Source: Pradoshia eiseniae (GTDB taxonomy: Bacteria; Bacillota; Bacilli; Bacillales; Pradoshiaceae). Taken from it: a stretch of 64,000 nucleotides of DNA. The notes beneath the pieces were generated by a model. That model was not told the origin of the DNA and made no database searches. It saw nothing but the letters and a program-made list of their open reading frames with translations. The stretch is taken from the NCBI RefSeq assembly GCF_002946355.1, contig NZ_PKOZ01000002.1, positions 124,001 to 188,000 on the forward strand. Reading direction: 5' to 3'. This document shows positions 35,816-47,372 of the stretch, in pieces. Position numbers and translations under genes: made by a program. Each line of letters begins with the position of its first letter. Position 1 is the stretch's first letter.

Positions 35816-35891
35816 AGGAAAGAAACAGAGATCCTGCACCTATATTTATGGAAAAAATTAGAGTGTATGGTTTTCTGTTTCTTTCCTTTTT
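35816..35891 (+). terminator. long-loop terminator of fadF
   Basis: A perfect 14-bp stem (35816-35829 and 35874-35887) with a 44-nt loop, followed by TTTTT. The loop is longer than normal, but pairing and T run support termination. Confidence 0.6.
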
Positions 35892-35914
35892 ATGTAAAAT
35901 AAAAGATGAAGTAA

Positions 35915-35929
35915 ATTAAAGCGCTTACA
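35915..35929 (+). promoter_or_regulatory. candidate cre site before the thiolase operon
   Basis: ATTAAAGCGCTTACA matches WTGNAARCGNWWWCA at all but one position. It lies 57 nt upstream of the thiolase start codon, suggesting CcpA repression of short-chain acyl-CoA metabolism on good sugars. Confidence 0.65.
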
Positions 35930-35932
35930 AAT

Positions 35933-35946
35933 TGAACGAGCGTTCA
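35933..35946 (+). promoter_or_regulatory. 14-bp palindrome, likely TetR-family operator
   Basis: TGAACGAGCGTTCA is a perfect 6-bp inverted repeat with a 2-bp centre. It starts 3 nt after the cre. The core is alike in design to TGAATGCTCATTCA at the fadF promoter (TGAAYG-NN-CRTTCA). Candidate binder: FadR or the TetR protein encoded in this operon. Confidence 0.55.
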
Positions 35947-35985
35947 GTCATGGATGGGAGAAATTCAATAATCGGAGGGGAAAAG

Positions 35986-37176
35986 ATGGGGAAAACAGTT
36001 ATCTTAGATGGAGCAAGAACGCCCTTTGGCAAATTTGGAGGAACGCTCAGCGGCTTAACAGCATCACAGCTTGGCGGTATAGCTATTAAGGAAGCCATTA
36101 CGCGTTCAGGCATTAAGGCAGAGGAAATTGATGAGGTCATCATGGGATGCGTGCTTCAAGGGGGGCAAGGCCAAATCGTCTCTCGCCAGGCAGCGCGCGA
36201 GGCTGGTTTGCCTTGGGAGGTAAAGACAGAAACAATCAACAAGGTATGTGCATCAGGTCTAAGAAGTGTCACATTGGCTGACCAGATAATCCGCGTTGGT
36301 GATGAGGAAGTCATCGTTGCCGGCGGCATGGAATCGATGAGTAATGCGCCATATATCCTGCCGAAGGAGCGCTGGGGAGCGCGAATGGGTGATGGGCGTG
36401 TCGTTGATATGATGGTCCATGATGGATTGACATGCAGCTTCACAGGCGTGCATATGGGCAATTACGGCAATAGCACAGCAGCCGATCTTGAGCTTACGAG
36501 AGAGGACCAGGATGCATGGGCCTATCAAAGCCATCAAAGGGCAATTGCTGCAATGGAGTCTGGGAGATTAGAAGAAGAAATAGTTCCGGTCACAGTTAAG
36601 GAGCGAAAGGGTGAGCGCATCGTCGCAGTTGACGAGGCACCAAGGAAGGACACAACACCAGAAAGATTGGCTTCCCTGAAACCGGCCTTTGGGGCTGACG
36701 GTACGATTACGGCAGGCAATGCACCCGGCATTAATGACGGAGCTGGTGCACTCGTGCTCATGAGCGAGGAACGTGCCGGGCAGGAGGGCAAGAAGATTGG
36801 CGCAATCATTCTTGGCCATGCGGAGGTCGCGGTTGAGGCAAAGGATTTCCCGAAAACACCTGGACTTGTGATTAATGCGCTTTTAGAGAAGACAGGAAAA
36901 TCTCTTGAAGAGATTGATTTATTCGAGGTAAATGAAGCATTTGCAGCCGTCACGCTAGCAAGCGGAAAGATTGCCGGACTAGACCCGGAGAAGGTCAATG
37001 TAAATGGAGGCGCGGTTGCGCTCGGCCATCCAATTGGGGCAAGCGGTGCGAGAATCATCCTCACCCTCATGTATGAATTGAAGCGCCGGGGCGGCGGTAT
37101 TGGAATAGCCTCCATTTGCAGCGGCGGCGGACAGGGCGATGCCATCATGATTGAAGTGCCAAAAGGGGGACTTTGA
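35986..37176 (+). CDS. mmgA: acetyl-CoA C-acetyltransferase (thiolase)
   Basis: A 396-residue thiolase. The nucleophilic Cys is at residue 88 ([10 protein letters not shown]), NEAFA and [10 protein letters not shown] give the His region, and CSGGGQGDA the second Cys. The enzyme either cleaves acetoacetyl-CoA or condenses two acetyl-CoA. ATG 35986 with CGGAGGGG upstream was chosen; the frame is open from 35932 but that start overlaps the operator. First gene of an operon of six genes; next gene begins 2 nt after its stop. The symbol follows the B. subtilis mmgA-B-C order. Confidence 0.92.
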   Translation: MGKTVILDGARTPFGKFGGTLSGLTASQLGGIAIKEAITRSGIKAEEIDEVIMGCVLQGGQGQIVSRQAAREAGLPWEVKTETINKVCASGLRSVTLADQIIRVGDEEVIVAGGMESMSNAPYILPKERWGARMGDGRVVDMMVHDGLTCSFTGVHMGNYGNSTAADLELTREDQDAWAYQSHQRAIAAMESGRLEEEIVPVTVKERKGERIVAVDEAPRKDTTPERLASLKPAFGADGTITAGNAPGINDGAGALVLMSEERAGQEGKKIGAIILGHAEVAVEAKDFPKTPGLVINALLEKTGKSLEEIDLFEVNEAFAAVTLASGKIAGLDPEKVNVNGGAVALGHPIGASGARIILTLMYELKRRGGGIGIASICSGGGQGDAIMIEVPKGGL

Positions 37177-37178
37177 AA

Positions 37179-38030
37179 ATGGTGATTAAACAAGTCATGG
37201 TCATAGGGGCCGGGCAAATGGGCTCTGGAATTGCTCAAGTATGTGCGGCTGCTGGATATGATGTATATTTGCATGATTTGAAGAAGGAGTTTGTGGAGAG
37301 GGGACTGGCTGGCATTGAAAAAAATGTGCAGCGCCTCGTTGATAAAGGCCGGCTTTCTGTTGAAGAAAAGGCAGGGCTGCTTGAAAGAATAAAGCCATCT
37401 GCCGATTTGCAAAATGCGAAAGAGGTAGATGTGGTCATAGAAGCAGCGGTGGAAAATATGGAGGTCAAAAAGCAGCTATTTGCTGAACTCGATCAGATTG
37501 CTCCTTCCCATGCCATTTTAGCGACCAATACCTCATCATTGCCGATTACGGAAATTGCCGCAGCAACAAGCAGGCCTGAGCAGGTCATTGGCATGCATTT
37601 CATGAATCCGGTTCCTGTTATGAAGCTTGTTGAGATTATCCGCGGGCTCGCAACAAAGGATGAGGTATATGCCGCTATTGAAACGATGGCCAAAGAACTT
37701 GGCAAGGTGCCGGTAGAGGTCAATGATTTCCCGGGATTTATCTCAAACCGTGTACTCATGCCGATGATTAATGAAGCCATCTTCACGCTTTACGAGGGAG
37801 TTGCTTCAAAGGAAGCGATTGATGAGGTGATGAAGCTAGGCATGAACCATCCAATGGGTCCGCTCCAGCTTGCTGATTTCATCGGATTAGATACATGTCT
37901 TTATATCATGGAAACCTTGCAGGAAGGGCTCGGTGAGGATAAATACCGGCCATGTCCGCTCCTGCGCAAATATGTAAAGGCTGGCTGGCTTGGGAAAAAG
38001 ACTGGAAGAGGGTTTTATGAATACAGCTGA
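37179..38030 (+). CDS. mmgB: 3-hydroxybutyryl-CoA dehydrogenase
   Basis: A 283-residue short-form hydroxyacyl-CoA dehydrogenase that interconverts acetoacetyl-CoA and 3-hydroxybutyryl-CoA with NAD(P). The Rossmann motif is [11 protein letters not shown] at residues 9-19; the signature [16 protein letters not shown] and [20 protein letters not shown] carries the catalytic His and the family pattern; [27 protein letters not shown] ends it. The ATG at 37179 follows GGGGGA by 8 nt; an in-frame TTG at 37173 overlaps the thiolase stop and is less likely. Closely alike to B. subtilis MmgB. Confidence 0.93.
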   Translation: MVIKQVMVIGAGQMGSGIAQVCAAAGYDVYLHDLKKEFVERGLAGIEKNVQRLVDKGRLSVEEKAGLLERIKPSADLQNAKEVDVVIEAAVENMEVKKQLFAELDQIAPSHAILATNTSSLPITEIAAATSRPEQVIGMHFMNPVPVMKLVEIIRGLATKDEVYAAIETMAKELGKVPVEVNDFPGFISNRVLMPMINEAIFTLYEGVASKEAIDEVMKLGMNHPMGPLQLADFIGLDTCLYIMETLQEGLGEDKYRPCPLLRKYVKAGWLGKKTGRGFYEYS

Positions 38031-38061
38031 TACGCGTCAGAAGCACGAGGGGGCAGCTTGA

Positions 38062-39198
38062 ATGGACTTACGTTTTACAGATGAACAGCAGATGATGAGG
38101 AAGATGGTGCGAGAATTCGCTGAAAAGAACATAGCACCGTTCGTGCCGGAAATGGAGAAAGGAGTTTTCCCGAGAGTTATATTGCAGAGCATGGGAGAGC
38201 TTGGCCTAATGGGCATTCCGATACCAGCTGAATATGGCGGTGCCGGCATGGATTTCACCTCTTACATCATCGCCATCCATGAAATATCAAAAATCAGTCC
38301 GACAGTCGGCGTTATTCTTAGCGTTCATACATCTGTCGGCACAAACCCGATTCTTTTTTACGGAACAGAGGAACAAAAAAGGACCTATATTCCAAAGCTT
38401 GCAAGCGGGGAATATATAGGGGCATTCTGTCTGACTGAACCGAGCGCTGGCTCAGATGCCGCTTCGCTCAAATCAAGGGCCGTAATGCAAGGGGATGAAT
38501 ATGTCCTGAACGGGTCCAAAATCTTCATTACGAATGGCGGGGAGGCGGATACATACATCGTCTTCGCCCAAACAGCCCCGGAGAAGGGAAGCAAGGGCAT
38601 CTCTGCCTTCATCGTTGAGAAGGGCACGCCTGGTTTGATCATTGGCAAGGATGAACGCAAGATGGGCCTGCACGGCTCACGTACCGTCCAAATTACCTTC
38701 GAGGATATGTTGGTGCCGGCGAAAAACCGGCTCGGAGAAGAAGGACAGGGCTTGGCGATTGCGCTCAGCAATCTCAATACAGGACGAATCGGCATTGCTG
38801 CCCAGGCGCTTGGAATAGCTGAAGGAGCTTTCCGCGAGGCTGTTCGTTATGCAAAAGACAGAAGGCAATTTGGCAAACCAATCAGCGCCCAGCAAGGCAT
38901 CGGCTTTAAATTGGCTGATATGGCGACCGCGATTGAGGCGTCCAAGCTGCTCGTCTATCATGCGGCCTCCTTGAAAGAGGCAGGATTAACCTGCACGAAG
39001 GAGTCCTCGATGGCGAAATTAATGGCATCAAAGACAGCAATGGATGTGACGACTGAGGCAATACAGGTTTTTGGCGGGTATGGCTATACGGAGGAGTATC
39101 CGGTCGAACGTTATTTCCGCGATGCAAAAGTGACCGAGATTTATGAAGGCACGAGTGAAATTCAGCGAATTGTCATCGCTAAACAATTAGTAAATTGA
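38062..39198 (+). CDS. acyl-CoA dehydrogenase (short/branched-chain type), copy 1
   Basis: A 378-residue FAD-dependent acyl-CoA dehydrogenase. ENGMMRKM-type N-terminus, [15 protein letters not shown] and [17 protein letters not shown] are the family signatures; the catalytic Glu lies in [13 protein letters not shown] near residue 367, the position used by short-chain enzymes. It oxidises an acyl-CoA to the 2-enoyl-CoA and gives electrons to ETF, plausibly then to FadF. GAGGGGG precedes the start. It shares about half its residues by eye with the next gene, so the pair looks like an old duplication. Substrate probably butyryl- or isobutyryl-CoA, not proven. Confidence 0.92.
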   Translation: MDLRFTDEQQMMRKMVREFAEKNIAPFVPEMEKGVFPRVILQSMGELGLMGIPIPAEYGGAGMDFTSYIIAIHEISKISPTVGVILSVHTSVGTNPILFYGTEEQKRTYIPKLASGEYIGAFCLTEPSAGSDAASLKSRAVMQGDEYVLNGSKIFITNGGEADTYIVFAQTAPEKGSKGISAFIVEKGTPGLIIGKDERKMGLHGSRTVQITFEDMLVPAKNRLGEEGQGLAIALSNLNTGRIGIAAQALGIAEGAFREAVRYAKDRRQFGKPISAQQGIGFKLADMATAIEASKLLVYHAASLKEAGLTCTKESSMAKLMASKTAMDVTTEAIQVFGGYGYTEEYPVERYFRDAKVTEIYEGTSEIQRIVIAKQLVN

Positions 39199-39217
39199 TA
39201 GATTTGGGGGATGGAAG

Positions 39218-40357
39218 ATGAATTTTCGTTTATCAGAAGAGCATGAGATGATCCGCAAGATGGTGCGTGATTTTGCGAAGAATGAAGTAGCGCCGACTGC
39301 AGCAGAGCGTGATGAGGAAGAACGCTTTGATAAAGGTCTGTTCGATAAAATGGCAGAGCTTGGCCTGACAGGCATTCCGTGGCCGGAGGAGTACGGCGGA
39401 ATAGGCAGTGATTATGTCGCTTACTGCATTGCTGTTGAGGAGCTTTCGCGTGTATGTGCATCAACGGGCGTAACCTTATCTGCCCATACATCACTTGCGA
39501 GCTGGCCAATCTTTAAATTCGGCACAGAGGAGCAAAAGCAGCGTTACCTTCGCCCGCTAGCAACAGGCGAGAAGATCGGCGCTTATGGATTGACTGAGCC
39601 TGGTTCCGGCTCTGACTCCGGTGCGATGAGGACGACGGCTCGCCGTGATGGGGATGATTATATCCTGAACGGCTCAAAGATCTTCATCACAAATGGCGGT
39701 GTTGCAGATACGTATGTCGTCTTCGCGCTCACGGATCCGGAGAAAAAGCAAAAGGGAACAAGTGCTTTTATCATTGAAAAGGATTTCGAAGGGTTCAGTG
39801 TAGGCAAGAAGGAAAAGAAACTAGGCATCCGTTCCTCTCCTACAACGGAGATCATCTTTGAGGAGTGCCGCGTGCAGAAGGAGAACCTTCTTGGCGAAGA
39901 GGGAGACGGCTTTAAGATTGCGATGATGACGCTTGATGGTGGCCGTAACGGCATTGCCGCGCAGGCAGTCGGGATTGCGCAAGGCGCCCTTGATGCCGCG
40001 ACTGAATATGCGAAGGAGCGTGTCCAATTCGGAAAACCAATCTCCGCTCAGCAAGGGGTTGGCTTTAAGCTCGCTGACATGGCAACAAGCGTTGAGGCGG
40101 CCCGCCTTCTAACCTATCAAGCTGCGTGGCTGGAATCTCAAGGGTTGCCGTATGGCAAGGAGTCTGCCATGTCTAAGCTTTTTGCAGGTGATGCGGCAAT
40201 GAGAGTAACAACAGATGCGGTTCAAATCTTCGGCGGCTACGGATACACGAAGGATTACCCGGTTGAGCGGTTCATGCGCGATGCGAAAATTACCCAAATC
40301 TATGAAGGAACACAGGAAATTCAGCGTCTTGTCATTTCACGGATGCTGACGAAATAA
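39218..40357 (+). CDS. acdA: acyl-CoA dehydrogenase (short/branched-chain type), copy 2
   Basis: A 379-residue paralogue of the preceding gene with the same signatures: [33 protein letters not shown], and the catalytic Glu in [13 protein letters not shown]. It resembles B. subtilis AcdA, which sits beside fadF and rpoE. It is 19 nt downstream of copy 1 with GGGGGAT-type site. With IcmF in the same operon, one of the two may act on isobutyryl-CoA and the other on butyryl-CoA; this is inference. Confidence 0.92.
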   Translation: MNFRLSEEHEMIRKMVRDFAKNEVAPTAAERDEEERFDKGLFDKMAELGLTGIPWPEEYGGIGSDYVAYCIAVEELSRVCASTGVTLSAHTSLASWPIFKFGTEEQKQRYLRPLATGEKIGAYGLTEPGSGSDSGAMRTTARRDGDDYILNGSKIFITNGGVADTYVVFALTDPEKKQKGTSAFIIEKDFEGFSVGKKEKKLGIRSSPTTEIIFEECRVQKENLLGEEGDGFKIAMMTLDGGRNGIAAQAVGIAQGALDAATEYAKERVQFGKPISAQQGVGFKLADMATSVEAARLLTYQAAWLESQGLPYGKESAMSKLFAGDAAMRVTTDAVQIFGGYGYTKDYPVERFMRDAKITQIYEGTQEIQRLVISRMLTK

Positions 40358-40373
40358 GAGAGAGTTATATCAT

Positions 40374-40397
40374 TCCTCCCGGCTGCCTCTGGGAGGA
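40374..40397 (+). other. hairpin between acdA and tetR
   Basis: A 7-bp GC-rich stem (40374-40380 and 40391-40397) with only a short T run after it (CCCTTTTAAAA). It could lower transcription into tetR-icmF or stabilise the upstream mRNA. Confidence 0.45.
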
Positions 40398-40426
40398 AAC
40401 CCTTTTAAAAAGGCGGGTGGGGGATC

Positions 40427-41080
40427 TTGAAGAAAATAGAGGTGCAGGCATCTGTCAAGGATGAGAGGCTTGTGAAGAAAAGGCGCGACGAGATGATTAA
40501 GGGAGCCGTTTCCTTATTTATCGAGAAAGGATACCACCGGACCACAACAAGGGAGATTGCGAGAGCAGCAGGATTTAGCATCGGCACATTATATGAATAT
40601 ATCCGGTCAAAGGACGATATCCTCTATCTCGTTTGCGACAATATTTATGATGAGGTGAAGGAGCGGCTGCAAAAGGCCCTTGAATTAAGTGAAGGCACAC
40701 TTGAAGGATTGCGTCTTGGCATCTCCTTTTATTTTCGCATCTGTGATGAAATGCAGGATGAGGTACTTGTCATGTATCAGGAAGCTAAGTCCTTGAATAA
40801 GACAGCACTGCCATATGTGCTAAATAAAGAGATTGAGATGGCGCGCATGTTTGAGAAGTTAATTGTCGCTTGTCTCGAGCACGAGGAAATCGAGCTTGAG
40901 GCAGAACAGACGTATTTGCTAGCCCATAATATTATCGTCCATGGGCAGATGTGGGCATTTAGGCGCTGGGCCATTGGCAAGAAGTTCTCGATAGAGGATT
41001 ATATCGACTCACAAACGGATTTTCTGCTAAAGGGGATCACGGAAGGAACCAATACAGTCAGTAGAGGGGGAACAATATGA
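40427..41080 (+). CDS. TetR/AcrR-family transcriptional regulator
   Basis: A 217-residue regulator. The N-terminal helix-turn-helix runs from about residue 20 to 65 ([32 protein letters not shown]), followed by a helical ligand-binding domain. The TTG start at 40427 has a strong GGGTGGGGG just upstream; no Met occurs before residue 24, which would cut into the first helix. It overlaps icmF by 4 nt. Likely an acyl-CoA-responsive repressor of this operon; a palindrome upstream of the thiolase gene is the obvious target. Related to FadR-type regulators by context only. Confidence 0.85.
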   Translation: MKKIEVQASVKDERLVKKRRDEMIKGAVSLFIEKGYHRTTTREIARAAGFSIGTLYEYIRSKDDILYLVCDNIYDEVKERLQKALELSEGTLEGLRLGISFYFRICDEMQDEVLVMYQEAKSLNKTALPYVLNKEIEMARMFEKLIVACLEHEEIELEAEQTYLLAHNIIVHGQMWAFRRWAIGKKFSIEDYIDSQTDFLLKGITEGTNTVSRGGTI

Positions 41081-44000
41081 ACAGCGAGTACAAACCGAAG
41101 AATCATATCCGCTTTGTCACGGCATCAAGCCTTTTTGACGGGCATGATGTCAGCGTGAATATCATGAGGAGAATTCTTCAGGCAAAGGGAGCGGAGGTCA
41201 TTCACCTAGGGCATAATCGCTCGGTGGAAGAGGTTGTGAGTGCGGCTATTGAAGAGGATGTACAGGGGATTGCCGTTTCCTCCTATCAAGGCGGCCATGT
41301 GGAATATTTCAAATACATGTATGATTTATTAAAGGAAAGAGGAGCCTCTCATATTCGTATTTATGGCGGCGGGGGAGGAGTCATCATCCCGCGGGAGATC
41401 AAGGAGCTGCATGATTACGGAATCGCCCGCATCTTTTCGCCAGAGGACGGGCGCGAACTTGGCCTGGACGGCATGATGGAGCTATTAATCAAGGAATGTG
41501 ATTTCCCGCTGCCGGCACTAGAGAGCATTTCAGCGGAAACACTTAATCCTGACCAGCCGCTCGCTGTCGCCCGCGCGATTACCATGGCAGAAAACAAGCT
41601 GTTCCGTTCAGAAGAGGCGGCGACGACTGAGCCAGCATTAGAGGGTCTAGCAAGTGCTGCGGGCACCATTCCTGTTATTGGGATTACTGGCACCGGCGGA
41701 GCAGGAAAGAGCTCGCTGACGGATGAGCTGATCTGCCGCTTTATTCGGGAGCTTCCGGATCACCGTCTGGCCATTTTATCCATTGACCCGACGAAGCAGA
41801 AAACAGGCGGAGCCCTGCTTGGGGACAGAATCCGCATGAATGCTATCTTTCATCCGAACGTCTATATGAGAAGCCTGGCGACAAGGGACTCGCGCTCAGA
41901 GCTATCCTCCTCCATCAAGGATGCGATTGCTGTTGTGAAGGCCGCTGGCTATGATGCAGTCATCGTCGAAACAAGCGGAATTGGCCAAGGGGATGCAGCA
42001 ATCACGGATGTTTGCGATATTTCGATGTATGTGATGACAAGTGAATTTGGAGCCCCAACCCAGCTTGAGAAGATTGATATGATTGATTACGCAGATTTCA
42101 TCGTTATTAATAAATTTGAACGGAAAGGGTCTCAGGATGCCCTGCGCCAGGTGCAAAAGCAATATCAGCGCAGCCGCAATCTCTTTGATCGTGACTTAGC
42201 AGAGCTGCCGGTGTATGGCACGATTGCCAGCCAATTCAATGACGAAGGGACAAATGCGTTATTTGCCGCCTTGATTGAGGCGATGGCAAAGTATACCGGA
42301 ACCGACTACAAGACGCGCTACAGCAAGGATGCGAAGACCGAGAAGCAGCATACGATTATCCCGCCGGACCGTCAATACTATTTGCGCGAACTTGCTGATG
42401 CCGTTCGGTCCTATCATGAGCGCACCGCACGTGAAGAGGAGTCAGCCCGCAGACTTTTCCAGATTGAGGGGACGATTGAAGCCCTCGCTGAGAGCGGAGA
42501 TACCATTGAAACGCTGCAGCAGCTAAAGGAAAAGACGAAGCAATCACTCCATCCGGACACAGTCGAGATTATCGAAGGATGGGAAGCGCAAAGGAAATCA
42601 TACAGCGGGGATGAGCTAGTGACAAGGGTACGCGACCGGGAAATCCGGACCGAGCTGAAGACCATTTCTTTAAGTGGCCTGGCCATACCAAAGGTGGCCC
42701 TGCCGAAATTCAAGGATTACGGGGAGATTGTCCGCTGGGTCCGAAGCGAGAATGTTCCGGGAAAATTCCCGTTTACGGCTGGGGTCTTCCCTTTCAAGCG
42801 GAAGGAGGAGGATCCGAAACGTCAATTCGCCGGAGAAGGATCTCCAGAAAGGACGAACCGCCGCTTCCATTATCTTTCAAAGGATGATGAGGCTAAACGG
42901 CTGAGCACGGCCTTTGATTCGGTCACCTTATATGGCGAGGACCCGCATATCCGTCCTGATATTTACGGCAAGGTTGGGGAGAGCGGTGTGAGCGTTTGTA
43001 CGCTTGATGATATGAAGAAGCTTTACGCCGGCTTTGACCTATGTGCGCCAAGTACCTCCGTTTCGATGACAATTAACGGACCGGCTCCTATAATTCTTGC
43101 GATGTTCATGAACACGGCAATTGATCAGCAGCTTGAGAAAAAGGAACAAGAGCTTGGGCGTAAGCTTACAGAGGAAGAAGCGCAGAACGTTAGGAGTGAA
43201 ACGCTTCAAGTTGTTCGAGGGACCGTTCAGGCTGATATTTTAAAAGAGGATCAAGGGCAAAATACGTGTATCTTCTCAACAGAATTTGCCTTGAAAATGA
43301 TGGGTGACATCCAGGAATACTTCGTCAGCAATCAAGTGAAGAATTATTACTCTGTCTCCATCTCAGGCTACCATATCGCTGAAGCAGGGGCGAATCCAAT
43401 ATCTCAGCTTGCCTTCACGCTCTCCAATGGCTTTACGTATGTAGAGTATTATTTGAGCCGCGGCATGAAGATTGATGACTTTGCTCCCAATCTATCATTC
43501 TTTTTCTCCAATGGCCTTGACCCAGAATACACCGTATTGGGCCGCGTGGCGCGCAGGATCTGGGCTATCGTCATGAAGGAGAAATATGGCGCAAATGAGC
43601 GGAGTCAGAAACTGAAGTATCATATTCAAACATCCGGCCGCTCCTTACACGCACAGGAAATTGATTTCAATGATATTCGAACAACCTTGCAGGCGCTCAT
43701 CGCCCTGCAGGACAATTGCAATTCCTTGCATACAAATGCATATGATGAAGCGATCACGACGCCAACGGAGGAATCTGTGCGCCGGGCCATGGCAATTCAA
43801 ATGATTATCACGAAGGAATTCGGACTGATGAAGAATGAGAATTCCCTTCAAGGCTCTTATATCATCGATGAGCTGACAGACCTTGTGGAAGAAGCCGTTT
43901 TACAGGAGTTCGAACGCATCAATGACCGCGGCGGTGTGCTTGGTGCCATGGAGATGCAATACCAGCGAGGCAAGATACAGGATGAATCGATGCATTATGA

Positions 44001-44322
44001 GACGAAAAAGCATAATGGCGAGCTTCCAATCATCGGGGTGAATACGTATTTGAACCCGAATCCGCCGAGTGAGGATGAGGTCAACAATATGCAGCTTGCC
44101 CGTGCTACGAAGGAAGAGAAGGACCTGCAGCTTAGAAATCTGGAAGCATTTAAGGAGAAGCATCAGCAGGAGGCGGGTGCTGCACTTGAACGCTTGAAGG
44201 AAGCGGCGATACGAGGTGAGAATATCTTTGAACAATTGATGGAGACGGTTCGTGTAGCAAGTCTTGGACAGATTACACATGCTTTATATGAGGTTGGGGG
44301 ACAATATCGCAGAAACATGTAA
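41077..44322 (+). CDS. icmF: fused isobutyryl-CoA mutase (B12-dependent) IcmF
   Basis: A 1081-residue fusion. Residues about 10-145 bind cobalamin (DGH at 21-23, YGGGGGVI loop). Residues about 200-415 are a MeaB-like G-protein chaperone, P-loop [12 protein letters not shown] at 202-213. The remainder from about 540 is the substrate-binding mutase barrel ([48 protein letters not shown]). This order, B12 domain - G domain - mutase, is unique to IcmF, which interconverts isobutyryl-CoA and n-butyryl-CoA. It may also act on related acyl-CoAs such as pivalyl-CoA. Last gene of the operon; GAGGGGG site; strong terminator after it. Confidence 0.95.
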   Translation: MNSEYKPKNHIRFVTASSLFDGHDVSVNIMRRILQAKGAEVIHLGHNRSVEEVVSAAIEEDVQGIAVSSYQGGHVEYFKYMYDLLKERGASHIRIYGGGGGVIIPREIKELHDYGIARIFSPEDGRELGLDGMMELLIKECDFPLPALESISAETLNPDQPLAVARAITMAENKLFRSEEAATTEPALEGLASAAGTIPVIGITGTGGAGKSSLTDELICRFIRELPDHRLAILSIDPTKQKTGGALLGDRIRMNAIFHPNVYMRSLATRDSRSELSSSIKDAIAVVKAAGYDAVIVETSGIGQGDAAITDVCDISMYVMTSEFGAPTQLEKIDMIDYADFIVINKFERKGSQDALRQVQKQYQRSRNLFDRDLAELPVYGTIASQFNDEGTNALFAALIEAMAKYTGTDYKTRYSKDAKTEKQHTIIPPDRQYYLRELADAVRSYHERTAREEESARRLFQIEGTIEALAESGDTIETLQQLKEKTKQSLHPDTVEIIEGWEAQRKSYSGDELVTRVRDREIRTELKTISLSGLAIPKVALPKFKDYGEIVRWVRSENVPGKFPFTAGVFPFKRKEEDPKRQFAGEGSPERTNRRFHYLSKDDEAKRLSTAFDSVTLYGEDPHIRPDIYGKVGESGVSVCTLDDMKKLYAGFDLCAPSTSVSMTINGPAPIILAMFMNTAIDQQLEKKEQELGRKLTEEEAQNVRSETLQVVRGTVQADILKEDQGQNTCIFSTEFALKMMGDIQEYFVSNQVKNYYSVSISGYHIAEAGANPISQLAFTLSNGFTYVEYYLSRGMKIDDFAPNLSFFFSNGLDPEYTVLGRVARRIWAIVMKEKYGANERSQKLKYHIQTSGRSLHAQEIDFNDIRTTLQALIALQDNCNSLHTNAYDEAITTPTEESVRRAMAIQMIITKEFGLMKNENSLQGSYIIDELTDLVEEAVLQEFERINDRGGVLGAMEMQYQRGKIQDESMHYETKKHNGELPIIGVNTYLNPNPPSEDEVNNMQLARATKEEKDLQLRNLEAFKEKHQQEAGAALERLKEAAIRGENIFEQLMETVRVASLGQITHALYEVGGQYRRNM

Positions 44323-44330
44323 TCCCCTCG

Positions 44331-44358
44331 GCGCGGAGGGTTCTCCTCCGCGCATTTT
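44331..44358 (+). terminator. intrinsic terminator of the thiolase-icmF operon
   Basis: A perfect 8-bp GC stem (44331-44338 and 44346-44353) with a 7-nt loop and TTTTT. Confidence 0.85.
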
Positions 44359-44483
44359 TGTACATACTAAAAATATTCAATTTATTATGGTCTGTCCTTT
44401 CTATTTGTATGATAGGATAAAACTGTCATCTTCCTTATAAGTTATATAAAAGCGGGCCATAATGAAGAACAGGAGGTATAGTA

Positions 44484-44654
44484 ATGGATATGCAGCGTGC
44501 TTTCGGCAGCCTGGTCATCCTTCTTGCGTTCTTTTGGCTGTTTCGGGTTCTTTACGATCATTCCCTTGGAGCAGTCGGCTACTTTCTCATTTCTATCTTT
44601 CTAACTTTCATGGCTTATAAACAGTGGAAGCAAGGAATTAGAGACAAGAAGTAA
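44484..44654 (+). CDS. small membrane protein of 56 residues
   Basis: An open frame preceded by a consensus AGGAGG seven nucleotides before the ATG. The product has two hydrophobic segments (about residues 8-24 and 28-44) and a basic, Lys-rich end (QWKQGIRDKK), so it would sit in the membrane with the tail in the cytoplasm. I do not recognise the family. It lies alone between the icmF terminator and rpoE. The strong ribosome binding site is the main support. Confidence 0.6.
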   Translation: MDMQRAFGSLVILLAFFWLFRVLYDHSLGAVGYFLISIFLTFMAYKQWKQGIRDKK

Positions 44655-44747
44655 AATAAAGTGGCATTATGATAAGCCGTTTGGTTATAATGGGATATGC
44701 ATAAATGGGTATTTTGATGTTGATTTGATAGAAAGGATGTGCGAACA

Positions 44748-45323
44748 ATGACTTTAGCCAAGATGTCTGTCGAAGATATTCGTGAAATGGCCTTCATTGA
44801 AATTGCAAACTTATTACTTATAGAAAAGAAAGAAGCCATAGACTTTAAAGTGATGATGGATGAGATCCAAAAATTACTTGGTTTATCAAACGAGGAAGTG
44901 GCGGAAAAAATCGGACAGTTCTACACAGACCTGAACGTTGATGGCCGTTTCATCAGCATCGGGGATAACCGCTGGGGATTAAAAGGCTGGTATCCTGTTG
45001 AACAAGTCGAAGAAGAAACCGTTCCTGCTTCCAAAGTGAAGAAGAAAAAAGGCAAGAAAGTCGTTGATGATGACGATTTAGTTGACTTCGATGCAATCGA
45101 TGAAGATGATGAAGACTTAGATTTCGATGATATCGATGATTATGATGATGATGATGACGACGAAGATCTAATTGATGACGACTTCGATGAAGATGTCGAT
45201 GACGATGATGATGACTTGATTGAAGACGAAGAAGAAATTATCAAAGATAAATTTGTTATCGAAGATGATGAAGAAGAAGAAGAAGAAGAAGAGGACTTTG
45301 AGGACGAGGAAGATATTCGCTAA
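44748..45323 (+). CDS. rpoE: RNA polymerase delta subunit
   Basis: A 191-residue delta protein. The first 90 residues are the conserved HARE-HTH globular domain (SVEDIREMAFIEIANLLL, RFISIGDNRWGLKGW). The rest is an almost pure Asp/Glu tail of about 95 residues, typical of this subunit, which displaces nucleic acid from RNA polymerase and speeds recycling. ATG 44748 follows GAAAGGATG; an in-frame GTG at 44739 is inside the site. Between icmF and pyrG, as in B. subtilis. Confidence 0.95.
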   Translation: MTLAKMSVEDIREMAFIEIANLLLIEKKEAIDFKVMMDEIQKLLGLSNEEVAEKIGQFYTDLNVDGRFISIGDNRWGLKGWYPVEQVEEETVPASKVKKKKGKKVVDDDDLVDFDAIDEDDEDLDFDDIDDYDDDDDDEDLIDDDFDEDVDDDDDDLIEDEEEIIKDKFVIEDDEEEEEEEEDFEDEEDIR

Positions 45324-45333
45324 ACATCAATCC

Positions 45334-45374
45334 TTGACTTCAAGTGTCAATCTTTGTAGAATATTATTTGGGCT
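45334..45374 (+). promoter_or_regulatory. pyrG promoter and GGGCT initiation site
   Basis: TTGACT (45334-45339), 17-bp spacer, TAGAAT (45357-45362), then 7 nt to GGGCT at 45370-45374. Initiation at GGGC is the hallmark of the Bacillus pyrG leader, where low CTP makes polymerase stutter and add extra G residues. Confidence 0.8.
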
Positions 45375-45408
45375 CCTTTATTAGTAAAGGATACTAATTA
45401 TAGCAATT

Positions 45409-45441
45409 AACGCTCCCTTGTTCGCAAGGGGGCGTTTTTAT
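45409..45441 (+). terminator. pyrG leader attenuator (CTP-sensing)
   Basis: A 12-bp stem (45409-45420 and 45425-45436) with one G-T pair and loop TTCG followed by T-rich sequence, 40 nt after the start of transcription. The 5' arm is pyrimidine-rich (CGCTCCCTTG). In B. subtilis extra G residues added at the transcript start pair with such an arm and prevent termination. It may also terminate rpoE. Confidence 0.8.
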
Positions 45442-45491
45442 TTTTTTATGGATACGTCGGTTGATTTTAACGAAAAGTAAGATTGAAATAG

Positions 45492-47138
<1,647 letters not shown>

Positions 47139-47150
47139 GATATAATAAAA

Positions 47151-47216
47151 AGGAGAACACAATTTAGGTGTTCTCCTCAGACTGTAGACCAAATCCGATA
47201 AGGGTTTGGTCTATAG
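47151..47216 (+). terminator. two hairpins downstream of pyrG
   Basis: First, a 10-bp stem (47151-47160 and 47168-47177) without T run; second, a 15-bp stem with mismatches (47182-47196 and 47202-47216) followed by TTTT. Together they probably terminate pyrG. Confidence 0.6.
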
Positions 47217-47249
47217 TTTTCTATCATTGCACTTAATTTCAATATTAAG

Positions 47250-47372
47250 CTATTTTCGGCAGAATGGGCTCGCTTTCCGCGGGCAAGCATCAAGCCTCCT
47301 CGCGCTCCGCGCTGTGGGGTCTCGATTTGCTTGCTTTTCCCGCAGGAGTCTCGCCCATTCTGCCGAAAATAG
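47250..47372. repeat. palindromic repeat element with 20-bp terminal inverted repeats
   Basis: CTATTTTCGGCAGAATGGGC at 47250-47269 is the exact reverse complement of 47353-47372. The 83-bp interior has TCGCTTTCCGCGGGC on the left and CCCGCAGGAGTCTCG on the right, with a GC-rich middle. That core recalls a repeat I have often seen in Bacillaceae intergenic regions. It encodes no protein. A decayed piece of a similar core is at 62191-62230. Confidence 0.8.

Noticed and set aside
47250-47372. Complete insertion sequence
   Set aside because: Only 123 bp, no transposase frame, and no clear target-site duplication by eye.
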